Source: Candidatus Thorarchaeota archaeon MP11T_1
GTDB taxonomy: Archaea > Asgardarchaeota > Thorarchaeia > Thorarchaeales > Thorarchaeaceae
Assembly: GCA_002825515.1 (NCBI GenBank)
Contig: PJET01000132.1
Location: 1 to 17,656 of the forward strand
Length of the DNA: 17,656 bases
Direction: 5' to 3'
The number at the start of each line of letters is the position of its first letter. The stretch's first letter is position 1. Positions 7,514 through 14,885 of this stretch are shown in pieces. The notes beneath the pieces were generated by a model. The model saw only the letters and a program-made list of their open reading frames with translations. It ran no database searches and was not told the origin of the DNA. A program made the translations under genes and the position numbers.

Positions 7514-7546
7514 GGTTGGGCAAGATGCCCAACCTCTTTCGTTTTT
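7514..7546 (+). terminator. Strong hairpin with T-tract
   Basis: GGTTGGGCA (7514-7522) and TGCCCAACC (7526-7534) form a perfect 9-bp stem with a 3-nt loop. TCTTTCGTTTTT follows directly. It begins 11 nt after the stop of the SPFH gene. Confidence 0.8.
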
Positions 7547-7550
7547 GTGA

Positions 7551-7556
7551 TATAAT
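7551..7556 (+). promoter_or_regulatory. TATA-like box for the DNA methyltransferase
   Basis: TATAAT, within GATATAATTT, lies 44-49 nt before ATG 7600 and predicts a transcript start near 7579. Confidence 0.45.
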
Positions 7557-7599
7557 TTGAATACCGAGAGGAAGGTAGAACAAATCAGATTCTCTTCGG

Positions 7600-9567
7600 A
7601 TGACGGTCCGCGCTAAATATATTGCACCAATGGAATTAGTGGGCATATTCAAGTGTCATTTTGAACAGGATTGTATCAATATGCGACACAATTCCAGCTA
7701 TCATCTCTCTGCAAAGGATTCATACTCGCCGAGTAGAACTCATCGAAAAAATACGGGCACATTCTACACTCCGAAACCATTAGCCAAAATGATAGCAAAG
7801 GATGCTATCTTTGCTTGGCTCTCTAAAAAAGCAGGCTATATGATTAATGATATCGAGGAGCTTGATGGGTTAAAGCCTTCAATACGGGAGCTTCTGCTCC
7901 ATGACATCAAAGAAATCTCAATTTTGGATCCAGCAGTTGGAGCTGGAATCTTTCTAGTATCAGCTGGAGAGTGGTTATCGGAGATACGAGTTGCTTTAGA
8001 TGATGAAGGATCAAGGGAAGAGATTAGGAAGGCAATTGTAAATGAGTCGCTCTATGGAGTAGACCTTGCTACTCATGCTGTGAATTCCTGCATCGAAAAG
8101 CTGTCTAAGTGGGGTAAACTATCTACTAAACCAAGAATCCCCAACATCATGATTGGAAATAGCCTAGTCGGTTTTGTAGATCCGATTGAATGTGAGATAT
8201 CAACTCAAGAAGAAATGAACAGGGCGCTCGCAAAAAAATTGAATCCCAAAAGGGAGGATGAAATTCTAGATGAACTTAGAGGAACTCGTCCTCTTCATTG
8301 GCCTATAGCATTCTCACGGATTTTTGAAAATACGCCTTCAGGTTTTGATATTATCCTTGGAAATCCACCATACGGAAGTATTCTGGGACTAATTGAAAGA
8401 CATTTTATATCAAGCACATACTCATGCTCAGTAGGAGGAGGGAGCAACGGTACATGGAATAGCGCAGCTCATTTTCTTGTAAGGTGCCTTTCTTTGATAA
8501 AAGATGGTGGACAATTGGGCTTACTTGTACCAAACAGCTTTCTACGTGTAAAGCAGTTTTCAAAGACAAGAAACTTCCTTCTTAGCAATACAAAGCTGTG
8601 GAAGATTGTAGATGAGGGTAGTCCTTTCGACGAAGTTACACTTGAGATGGTCAGTATATTTTGTGAAAGAGCTATGGTTGGAAGTGAACATGAGATTAAA
8701 GTTGTTTCCAGAAGGCAAGGTCTAGAGCAATCGAATATGTTGTCATCACGAATACTCAAGGAAAGCCAAGTGTTTCCTATCTATCATGATCATATATTTG
8801 CGAAAATACTAGAGAAGGGAAAGAAACACCTTCTAGTAGCAGGAAGAGGGCGAGATATCCCCAAACACCATGTGAAGAAAAGAAAGACATCGAAGTTCAA
8901 GATACCGTATATAACAAGTGGAAGAAGTTTAACGAGATACAGCCTAAATGATAAATATGTGTTCTATACAGATAATTGGTTTCAACGAGATTCGGCTTTG
9001 ATGGAATCGTTTGAGAACGAGTGTCTTGTTGCAACAAAGAATTACAGATACCCTCGCTGTATACTAAAACCTGCAGGAATGATACACGGTGGAGGTATAG
9101 TAAGAATTACTCCACTTTATGATGATGCTGATCTCAAAGTTCTGGGATTGATATTAAATTCCCGACTTGTAAAACAGATATCAATTAGATATCTTACAAA
9201 CTATTCTCAACTCACGTGTTGCTTAAACACTGGCATCATGGAAGAACTTCCTATCCTTTTACCAAAACGACCTTCACTTTACAGAAAACTCTTTGATATT
9301 TTGAGTGTCCTTCATTCAAACCAAGAAGATACTTTCAGAGGTGATATTGAAATACTTGAAAGACTCGCGGACGCACTCGTTTATTCATTGTACTTTGGAG
9401 ATAATGGGCTTGAACAACAAGCGTTCAAAGAAGCTGATGATATTTGTTCAACTGCTCGAGAACCAATTATTGTAAAGCTAGTTGATGAGATTCACAATTA
9501 CCCTCTTGTTAGAGAGCTAGAACATCTTGGAAATTATTCAACTTCTAGAAAGCTTCGCAGATACTGA
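7600..9567 (+). CDS. N6-adenine DNA methyltransferase, TaqI/Eco57I type, without a nuclease domain
   Basis: The order of motifs is that of gamma-class N6-adenine methyltransferases. TGTFYTP (motif X, residues 52-58) comes first. The S-adenosylmethionine site DPAVGAG (motif I, 110-116) is next, then YGVDL (152-156). The catalytic NPPY (motif IV) is at 255-258. The C-terminal half (about 380-600) looks like a TaqI-type target-recognition domain, with KPAGMIHGGGIVRITP and a late NSRLVKQISIRYLTNY segment. No PD-(D/E)XK nuclease domain precedes motif X, and no restriction gene is adjacent, so it appears to be a solo methylase. ATG 7600 has no good SD; ATG 7681 is an alternative that removes 27 poorly conserved-looking residues. 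The recognition sequence cannot be read. Confidence 0.88.
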   Translation: MTVRAKYIAPMELVGIFKCHFEQDCINMRHNSSYHLSAKDSYSPSRTHRKNTGTFYTPKPLAKMIAKDAIFAWLSKKAGYMINDIEELDGLKPSIRELLLHDIKEISILDPAVGAGIFLVSAGEWLSEIRVALDDEGSREEIRKAIVNESLYGVDLATHAVNSCIEKLSKWGKLSTKPRIPNIMIGNSLVGFVDPIECEISTQEEMNRALAKKLNPKREDEILDELRGTRPLHWPIAFSRIFENTPSGFDIILGNPPYGSILGLIERHFISSTYSCSVGGGSNGTWNSAAHFLVRCLSLIKDGGQLGLLVPNSFLRVKQFSKTRNFLLSNTKLWKIVDEGSPFDEVTLEMVSIFCERAMVGSEHEIKVVSRRQGLEQSNMLSSRILKESQVFPIYHDHIFAKILEKGKKHLLVAGRGRDIPKHHVKKRKTSKFKIPYITSGRSLTRYSLNDKYVFYTDNWFQRDSALMESFENECLVATKNYRYPRCILKPAGMIHGGGIVRITPLYDDADLKVLGLILNSRLVKQISIRYLTNYSQLTCCLNTGIMEELPILLPKRPSLYRKLFDILSVLHSNQEDTFRGDIEILERLADALVYSLYFGDNGLEQQAFKEADDICSTAREPIIVKLVDEIHNYPLVRELEHLGNYSTSRKLRRY

Positions 9568-9570
9568 TGC

Positions 9571-9578
9571 TTAAATAC
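9571..9578 (+). promoter_or_regulatory. TATA box directly after the methylase stop
   Basis: TTAAATAC begins 3 nt after the methylase stop and 30-37 nt before ATG 9608. It predicts a leader of about 7 nt for the next gene, which is therefore transcribed separately. Confidence 0.5.
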
Positions 9579-9607
9579 GTGAAAAACTGCAAGCTTAAGG
9601 AATCAGA

Positions 9608-10222
9608 ATGGACGAAAATGAGTCAAATCCTGAGGACATGGCTGCGGACCTTATTGATGCCATTGATGATGAGATGGATGACCATGATGTTAGTGATGGC
9701 CTTACGAAGAAAGAACGGGAGATTGAGGTAAGCAGAGAGTCAGAACGCAAAAGAAAAGCTCAGGAACTGAAGAAGCAACTACGTAAGCGTCAACTGGGAT
9801 TCCTTACATACCGATGGCCTGCATTTGTGTTAATATTTGGAGGAATTTTGGCGATCTCAACTGAATTTTTACAAGTCATGATTCGTGACCCAGGAGTTCC
9901 TCCTGAAGTTGGATTTGATACATTTTTTGATGCATTACAGCGGACTGGTGGAGTATTCTATGTATTTCCAGTAATTGCAGGTGGATTCATGATTATCCTA
10001 AGTTATTTTGCCTATGAAAACCCAAGGGCAACTTTGTTGGCAATCATACCAGCTGGAATGCTTGTTATGTCAGGAGGCTATGTCTTTTTCTTGATTGAGT
10101 TTGCAGTGGCTTACCAACCTGAACTTGTAGGATTGATCTATTCAACACTTACGCCAATATCTATGATTATTGCTGGGATCATAGCAATTCTTGCTATTAT
10201 TTTAAGAGAAAAGGAAGACTAA
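9608..10222 (+). CDS. Four-helix membrane protein with acidic and coiled-coil N-terminus
   Basis: The 204-residue product begins with a strongly acidic stretch (residues 1-30, many Asp and Glu). A charged helix rich in Lys, Arg and Glu (about 33-62) follows and could form a short coiled coil. Four hydrophobic segments lie near 70-90, 116-136, 141-168 and 178-199. No family motif is recognised. The N-terminus is probably cytoplasmic because the basic residues sit just before the first helix. The ATG at 9608 follows AAGGAATC, a weak SD, and a TATA box 30-37 nt upstream. The stop TAA overlaps the stop of the convergent AK6 gene at 10219-10222. Function is unknown. Confidence 0.75.
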   Translation: MDENESNPEDMAADLIDAIDDEMDDHDVSDGLTKKEREIEVSRESERKRKAQELKKQLRKRQLGFLTYRWPAFVLIFGGILAISTEFLQVMIRDPGVPPEVGFDTFFDALQRTGGVFYVFPVIAGGFMIILSYFAYENPRATLLAIIPAGMLVMSGGYVFFLIEFAVAYQPELVGLIYSTLTPISMIIAGIIAILAIILREKED

Positions 10223-10788
10223 TCTGAGAGAAACTCATCAAGACGACCTTCTTCCTCAAGAAGGGACATCCAGTCTATTCGATCAGGTGAAGATTTAGTC
10301 TTCATCAAATCTTCGATTTTCTCTGCACTTTCAGGAGCACTTAATTCAGAAGTATCAATCTCAAAAACTCGTGCCTCACCAAATGCATCAATTGCATCCA
10401 TCTGACATACCCCAATTACCTCAGCTTCGACATTCTCTGTTATCTTGTCATTTGAGTAGTTTCGTTCGGACAGCCGAGCTCGAAGCGTTTGAGGATGTGT
10501 TCTTAGAATAAAGACCCATTGAACTGAGGAGCTAGGTACAAGATCTATATAATGGCCTTCAATGACCATTCTTTTACTCTTGTCATCAGTCAAATCGAGA
10601 AGTGCATCAACAAGACAATCTTCATTGATGATACCAGTTTTGCGTGCTCTATCCTCCGCCTTGACGCAACCAGATTTATCCGCAAAATCACCAAGTGAGA
10701 TTACTTCGACACTCAACTTACTACCCAGTATTTTTGCCACCTTTGTCTTTCCAGTTCCAGGTGACCCACCAACAAGTATGACAGACAT
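10219..10788 (-). CDS. AK6/Fap7-type adenylate kinase (NTPase)
   Basis: The protein opens with a Walker A P-loop, GGSPGTGKT (residues 7-15 from ATG 10788). EGHYIDL (77-83), a THPQTLRARLSERNY lid-like segment and ENVEAEV follow. This set identifies the AK6/Fap7 group, about 180 residues in archaea; here the length is 189. Family knowledge: AK6 has adenylate kinase and ATPase activity, and Fap7 works with ribosomal protein uS11 in small-subunit maturation. ATG 10788 is preferred to ATG 10806 because MSVILVGGSPG is the normal family N-terminus. Only a weak TATA-like CTTATCTT lies upstream. The minus-strand TAG stop shares bases with the TAA of the convergent membrane-protein gene. Confidence 0.9.
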   Translation of the reverse strand: MSVILVGGSPGTGKTKVAKILGSKLSVEVISLGDFADKSGCVKAEDRARKTGIINEDCLVDALLDLTDDKSKRMVIEGHYIDLVPSSSVQWVFILRTHPQTLRARLSERNYSNDKITENVEAEVIGVCQMDAIDAFGEARVFEIDTSELSAPESAEKIEDLMKTKSSPDRIDWMSLLEEEGRLDEFLSD

Positions 10789-10889
10789 GAAAGCGATTCC
10801 CATCATAATTCAAGATAAGCTTTGAGTAAGAAACAAGAAATCCTCGTGCATAAGCAATAAAAGATGTTTGAAGTTTGTCATATGCAGCC

Positions 10890-11396
10890 ATGAATGAAAC
10901 CTTCACTATTCGCCAATTTCATCCAACGGATATCAAAGACGTTGTATCAATTAACCAGAGGTGTCTTCCAGAGAATTATCCAGATCAGTTCTTCATGGGA
11001 TTATTTTATCATGCACCAAAGGCGTTCTTTGTCGCGGAATATGAAGGGGAAGTCATTGGATATATAATGTGCAGAATTGAAAGGGGTATCTCCGGATTTG
11101 GACGAATGCCCGTAAAGAAAGGACACATTGTTTCTGTAGCAGTCCTTCAATCGTTGAGACATAAGGGAATTGGTACTGCTCTGATTAACGCTGGAATGGA
11201 GGGTATGAAAGAATATGGAGCCAGCGAATTTTTCTTAGAAGTTAGAAAAACAAATGAAGATGCAATTGGAGTGTATGAGAAGCTTGGATATTCTGTCCGG
11301 AGAGTATTAAGAGGATACTATCGCGATGGAGAAGATGCCTACCTAATGATCAAAAAAGAGGATAACAACCTAGAGGAAGGGTTTGTAGATGAGTGA
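10890..11396 (+). CDS. rimI: RimI/Ard1-like protein N-terminal acetyltransferase
   Basis: This is a single GNAT domain of 168 residues. LPENYPDQFF (about 26-35) is the archaeal Ard1/RimI substrate-side motif. The acetyl-CoA pyrophosphate loop is RHKGIG (90-95), after the strand HIVSVAV. VRKTNEDAIGVYEKLGY (about 118-134) is the usual C-terminal half. Family knowledge: archaeal homologues acetylate N-termini of proteins using acetyl-CoA. ATG 10890 is chosen over the in-frame TTG 10875 because a TATA-like AATAAAAG at about 10855-10862 predicts a start near 10884. This gives an almost leaderless mRNA, in keeping with the missing SD. The 3' end overlaps the DUF89 gene by 8 nt, so the two are one operon. 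Confidence 0.88.
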   Translation: MNETFTIRQFHPTDIKDVVSINQRCLPENYPDQFFMGLFYHAPKAFFVAEYEGEVIGYIMCRIERGISGFGRMPVKKGHIVSVAVLQSLRHKGIGTALINAGMEGMKEYGASEFFLEVRKTNEDAIGVYEKLGYSVRRVLRGYYRDGEDAYLMIKKEDNNLEEGFVDE

Positions 11397-12306
11397 CCAA
11401 ATTGTGGTCCCACTAATCCCAGATTGTTCTGCATGCATTGCCAACAGTCTGAAGATACTCATACCGATCCTAACAGATGACAGGGAAGAGCAGAACAAGT
11501 TGTTCTCATTTGCATTCAAACGAATCTCAGAAGGCTACAAAAAGAACCTTACTCCAATAATTCTCTCAGTTCAACTTTACCAAGAGTTATACCAAATGGG
11601 AGGAGTTGAAGATCCATACTTTGAGATTAAGAAACTAAGCAAAGATTATGCACTCAAAGTACTTCCTTCAATTGAAAGGAAGATAGTTGTTTTTCAAGAA
11701 TACAAGAGATTGAGAGCCTGTCTTGCCGCGTCGATTACTGGCAATGTCATTGACTATAATACTGCGGAACATAGACCAGATCTTGATGCCTTAATTGATG
11801 TTTTTGAGTCAATTCTTGATCAAGGATTTGATCTTGATGACTCTGAATACTTGTGGCAGTCTCTTAATTCAAAGAAGGGAAAATTACTCTTCATTGCAGA
11901 CAACGCAGGAGAAGTCATTCTTGACATCCCCTTACTAAGATTCTTGAAGGAGCTTGAATGGCATACAACATTTGTGGTTAAAGGCAAACCAATGGTTAAT
12001 GATGCAACTGAGGATGATGTTAGAGGTACAGAAATCGAGCAGCTAGCGACTATTGCGAATAGCGGTGCTTGGGCTCACGGGGTGCCTCTCAGATACGTAA
12101 GCCAGGAGTTTCTTCAGCTGATGTCGGATAGTGATATTGTCATTTCGAAAGGGCAGGCCAATATTGAAACTGTTCCCGAGATTCAGCAAAAGTTTGGTGT
12201 GGAAACCTACTATATCACTAAAGCTAAGTGCTCACACATCTCACAAGCAATAGGAGTAAAGAGAGGCGATAATGTTATTCTAAGACATCCGAGAATAACC
12301 GCTTGA
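11389..12306 (+). CDS. DUF89 (COG1578) metal-dependent phosphatase
   Basis: The 305-residue protein matches archaeal DUF89. There is an N-terminal PDCSAC with C13 and C16, SITGNVIDYN (about 115-124), the metal-site core IADNAGEVILD (about 169-179), and GKPMVNDATEDD (about 199-210). DIVISKGQANIET is in the last third. Family knowledge: DUF89 proteins are metal-dependent phosphatases that remove phosphate from damaged or harmful sugar and cofactor phosphates; the human relative ARMT1 was first described as a protein carboxyl methyltransferase. The substrate here is not known. ATG 11389 lies inside the acetyltransferase gene, preceded by GAGGAAGGG about 8 nt upstream, so translational coupling is expected. 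Confidence 0.88.
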   Translation: MSDQIVVPLIPDCSACIANSLKILIPILTDDREEQNKLFSFAFKRISEGYKKNLTPIILSVQLYQELYQMGGVEDPYFEIKKLSKDYALKVLPSIERKIVVFQEYKRLRACLAASITGNVIDYNTAEHRPDLDALIDVFESILDQGFDLDDSEYLWQSLNSKKGKLLFIADNAGEVILDIPLLRFLKELEWHTTFVVKGKPMVNDATEDDVRGTEIEQLATIANSGAWAHGVPLRYVSQEFLQLMSDSDIVISKGQANIETVPEIQQKFGVETYYITKAKCSHISQAIGVKRGDNVILRHPRITA

Positions 12307-12314
12307 AAGTAACG

Positions 12315-12322
12315 TTTAAAAA
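12315..12322 (+). promoter_or_regulatory. TATA box upstream of the thermosome gene
   Basis: TTTAAAAA in the context AACGTTTAAAAACG is the best TATA match in this gap. It predicts a transcript start at about 12343, which leaves a leader of roughly 80 nt before the thermosome ATG. Confidence 0.6.
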
Positions 12323-12342
12323 CGAAAGTTCCCGCGAAGTGC

Positions 12343-12486
12343 ATGTACAGTTTTCTTGAACTGGTCAAAATCAGTCAGTATTATGTCACTGACGAATCAG
12401 ACCAGCAAAGGGAGGAACTAATTGATGAGTCAACAAGTACCGGTGATAGTTTTAAGGGAAGACACCGAGAGAACACGAGGTCGTGA
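12343..12486 (+). CDS. Possible leaderless upstream ORF overlapping the thermosome start
   Basis: An ATG at 12343 opens a 47-codon frame (beginning MYSFLELVKISQYYVTDESD) that stops with TGA at 12484-12486. That is 62 nt inside the thermosome gene in a different frame. The TATA box at 12315-12322 would start the transcript on or beside this ATG, so it could be translated without a leader. I do not recognise the peptide. It may be a regulatory upstream ORF or a chance frame. The coding evidence is its position, not similarity. Confidence 0.25.
   Translation: MYSFLELVKISQYYVTDESDQQREELIDESTSTGDSFKGRHRENTRS
12361..12405 (+). promoter_or_regulatory. Nested inverted repeat in the thermosome leader
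   Basis: CTGGTC (12361-12366) pairs with GACCAG (12400-12405). Inside it, GTCAGT (12374-12379) pairs with ACTGAC (12388-12393) around an 8-nt centre. The two unpaired flanks are 7 and 6 nt. The structure ends 5 nt before the SD GGAGG (12411-12415). It could act as an RNA hairpin or as a two-fold DNA operator. Confidence 0.5.
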
Positions 12487-14062
12487 TGCTCAAAGAAACA
12501 ACATCATGGCTGCTATCGTGATTGCCGAAGCAGTAAAGTCCGCTCTTGGACCCAAGGGTATGGACAAGATGCTCGTTGATAGTTTCGGTGATATTACAGT
12601 CAGCAACGATGGAGCAACAATCCTGAAAGAGATGGATGTTGCACATCCTGCCGCAAAGATGGTGATTGAGGTCGCGAAGACCGTGGATTCAGAGGTTGGA
12701 GATGGTACCACAACAGCAGCTATTCTGACTGGTGATTTGCTGAAGCAGGCTGAAACTCTACTTGACCAGAAAATACATCCAACCACAATTATCAGTGGCT
12801 ACAGAAAAGCCACACAGAAAGCCTTAGAGGTCATAGAGTCAGTTGAAGAGAAAGTCGACCCAGCAGACAAAGATTACAAGAAGATCCTCATGGATGTAGC
12901 AAAGACATCAATGTCTAGCAAGTTTGTATCTGGATCAAAAGAAATTCTAGCTAAGATTGTAGTTGATGCAGTCTTATCAGTTGCAAAAGAACTACCAGAG
13001 GGTGAGGAGTTAGATATTGATAACATTCCCAGGCAAAAACAGGTGGGATTGCCTGTCGATAGGACTGAGCTCGTCAAGGGTTTAGTTCTAGACAAAGAGA
13101 TTGTCCATGCGGGGATGCCAAAGAGGGTCGAGAATGCAAAGATTGCATTGCTAGAAGCTGCTCTTGAAGTAACCAAGACGGAGTTCGATGCCAAAATTTC
13201 AATTACAGCTCCAAGCTCTATGCAGAGCTTCCTAGACGAGGAAGAACGAATGCTCAAGAGTATGGTTGACAGGATTGTTGAAGCAGGTGCAAACGTTGTC
13301 ATTGCTCAGAAAGGTATTGACGATGTTGTACAGCACTATCTAGCAAAGCAAGGCATTCTTGCAGTCAGAAGAATCAAAAAGTCTGATGTTGAGCGCGTGC
13401 ACAAGACCACAGGTGCAACTATTGTTTCCAAGATACAGAATTTGACCGCAGCCGACTTGGGAAAGGCAAAGCTCATTGAGCAGAGAGATATTGGAGATGA
13501 CAAGATGTTGTTTGTCGAAGGCACACCGAAGTCAAGTGTCGTCACTCTTCTTGTAAGAGGTGGAACGGACCACATAGTCGATGAGGTAGACCGTGCGTTA
13601 AATGATGCGCTTTACGTTGTTAGAGATGTAATAATGCATCCTGCAGTCACCTATGGTGGTGGTGCTCTAGCAGCTGAAATCTCAAAACAGCTCAGAGACT
13701 ATTCCTCAACACTTGAAGGTCGTGAGCAGTATGCAGTAAATGCATATGCTGATGCCATCGAATCGCTCCCTAATGCTCTTGCTGAAAATGCGGGTCTAGA
13801 CCCCATTGATGTCATTGTCGACCTGAGGAAAGCACACACTGAGGGGAAAGTGTTTCATGGCATCAATCTCACAAAGGGCAAAGTGGACGATATGAAAACA
13901 GCGCGTGTTGTGGAAGCAGCTATCGTTAATCGGCAGATTGTTATGTCAGCAGCTGAGGCAGCACAAATGATTCTCAAAATCGATGATGTTATTAGCTCCA
14001 AGGGTGGCCCAAGCATGGGCGGCGGTCCGGGAGATAATGGCGACTTCGGTGATGACGAATAG
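12425..14062 (+). CDS. thsA: Thermosome subunit (group II chaperonin)
   Basis: This 545-residue subunit is full length for the family. Signature motifs are ALGPKGMDK (about 40-48), NDGATIL (61-67) and the nucleotide-site GDGTTT (92-97), with VTYGGGALAAE in the returning equatorial domain. The middle third is the apical/lid domain. The C-terminus ends in a Gly/Met stretch and acidic residues, the tail that projects into the cavity. Family knowledge: eight- or nine-membered double rings fold proteins with ATP in the cytoplasm. The start is ATG 12425 with GGAGG (12411-12415) 9 nt upstream; the in-frame TTG just before it is not needed. Whether this is the alpha or beta paralogue cannot be told. 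The rpoK-like gene follows after 36 nt. Confidence 0.95.
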   Translation: MSQQVPVIVLREDTERTRGRDAQRNNIMAAIVIAEAVKSALGPKGMDKMLVDSFGDITVSNDGATILKEMDVAHPAAKMVIEVAKTVDSEVGDGTTTAAILTGDLLKQAETLLDQKIHPTTIISGYRKATQKALEVIESVEEKVDPADKDYKKILMDVAKTSMSSKFVSGSKEILAKIVVDAVLSVAKELPEGEELDIDNIPRQKQVGLPVDRTELVKGLVLDKEIVHAGMPKRVENAKIALLEAALEVTKTEFDAKISITAPSSMQSFLDEEERMLKSMVDRIVEAGANVVIAQKGIDDVVQHYLAKQGILAVRRIKKSDVERVHKTTGATIVSKIQNLTAADLGKAKLIEQRDIGDDKMLFVEGTPKSSVVTLLVRGGTDHIVDEVDRALNDALYVVRDVIMHPAVTYGGGALAAEISKQLRDYSSTLEGREQYAVNAYADAIESLPNALAENAGLDPIDVIVDLRKAHTEGKVFHGINLTKGKVDDMKTARVVEAAIVNRQIVMSAAEAAQMILKIDDVISSKGGPSMGGGPGDNGDFGDDE

Positions 14063-14098
14063 AAAGAGTCAAACGTAGAACAGAATCAGGTGTAGCTC

Positions 14099-14779
14099 AT
14101 GTCAGAAGGCTCTGAAAACCCGAAAAAAGAAGAAACTGAGGCTGAAGAATCAGAGGAGCTTACAATTGAAGAGATAGTAGCTCTCTTGACCAACATTCCA
14201 GGTGTAGGTCCGAAGACTGGAGAAAAGCTTGGTGCTGCAGGCTATGATACACTAGAGAAAGTTGTCAACGCTGATAAGGAAGAACTAGCTGCTGCAGTTG
14301 CAGGTCTTAGTGTAGCAAAAGCTGAAGCTACAATTGCAGATGCCGCAGACCTTCTTGAGAAGGTAAAGTCTGGAGCCATTGATCTGAGTGGGAAATCGAA
14401 GTCTAAAAGGAAGAAAGCTCCTGAACCTGAACCTGATAGACATGAGCTGGAACCTATTGCAGCTATAGCAAAAGCAGAGGAACGCAAGAAACTCATGACT
14501 GGCTATGATGAGGAGAAAGCTGCGATGGGAATTCCTGTGGGTCCAAAGTGGCTCACCAAATTTGAAAAAGCACGCATAATTGGTGCTCGAGCCCTTCAAA
14601 TCTCGATGGGAGCTCCAGTGTTAATCGACATGAAGACAGCTCCAAAGGGACGTTTTGGTTTCGCTGAGGCGGAACTTAAAGCAGGGGTTCTACCTATGAC
14701 TGTTCGAAGGACACTTCCTACAGGCGAAAGTCATGATATTCCACTATCAATACTTTTGAAGAACACGAGGCTGGATTAA
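14099..14779 (+). CDS. rpoK: RNA polymerase subunit RpoK (Rpb6/omega) fused to an N-terminal HhH domain
   Basis: Two parts are visible in this 226-residue protein. Residues about 24-92 form a tandem helix-hairpin-helix domain with [20 protein letters not shown] (33-52) and a second hairpin near [12 protein letters not shown] (68-79), close to the N-terminal domain of RadA/Rad51. A basic, Pro-rich linker (about 96-112, KSKSKRKK) and a helical segment follow. Residues about 150-217 are Rpo[25 protein letters not shown] and [13 protein letters not shown] are the Rpb6 core. Archaeal RpoK is normally about 55-90 residues, so this protein carries some 145 extra. The subunit holds the largest polymerase subunits together. 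AGGTG lies 6 nt before the ATG, and it is likely co-transcribed with the thermosome gene. Confidence 0.85.
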   Translation: MSEGSENPKKEETEAEESEELTIEEIVALLTNIPGVGPKTGEKLGAAGYDTLEKVVNADKEELAAAVAGLSVAKAEATIADAADLLEKVKSGAIDLSGKSKSKRKKAPEPEPDRHELEPIAAIAKAEERKKLMTGYDEEKAAMGIPVGPKWLTKFEKARIIGARALQISMGAPVLIDMKTAPKGRFGFAEAELKAGVLPMTVRRTLPTGESHDIPLSILLKNTRLD

Positions 14780-14789
14780 TTCCAGCCTC
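14767..14789 (+). terminator. Hairpin overlapping the rpoK stop codon
   Basis: GAGGCTGGA (14767-14775) and TCCAGCCTC (14781-14789) form a perfect 9-bp stem with a 5-nt loop that includes the TAA stop. A pyrimidine-rich sequence with CTTTATTAATTCTT follows. Confidence 0.65.
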
Positions 14790-14837
14790 CTTGCTACTTT
14801 ATTAATTCTTATACTGGCTTGTGCAATCATACTACGC

Positions 14838-14845
14838 CTTAAAAG
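14838..14845 (+). promoter_or_regulatory. TATA box for the MgtC/DUF4010 gene
   Basis: CTTAAAAG lies 41-48 nt before ATG 14886. It gives a leader of about 19 nt that contains the GGTGA SD. Confidence 0.55.
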
Positions 14846-14885
14846 TAAGTCAAAACAATAGTACCATTCCTAGTGGTGAGTGAAT

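Noticed and set aside
7504..7599. Restriction endonuclease or specificity gene beside the methylase
   Set aside because: The gap holds only a terminator and a TATA box, and the next gene downstream is a membrane protein; no nuclease motif was found on either strand nearby.
12874..13302. 142-codon minus-strand ORF inside the thermosome gene
   Set aside because: The thermosome frame is certain here; the reverse frame is a Ser/Thr-rich mirror of it with no independent support.
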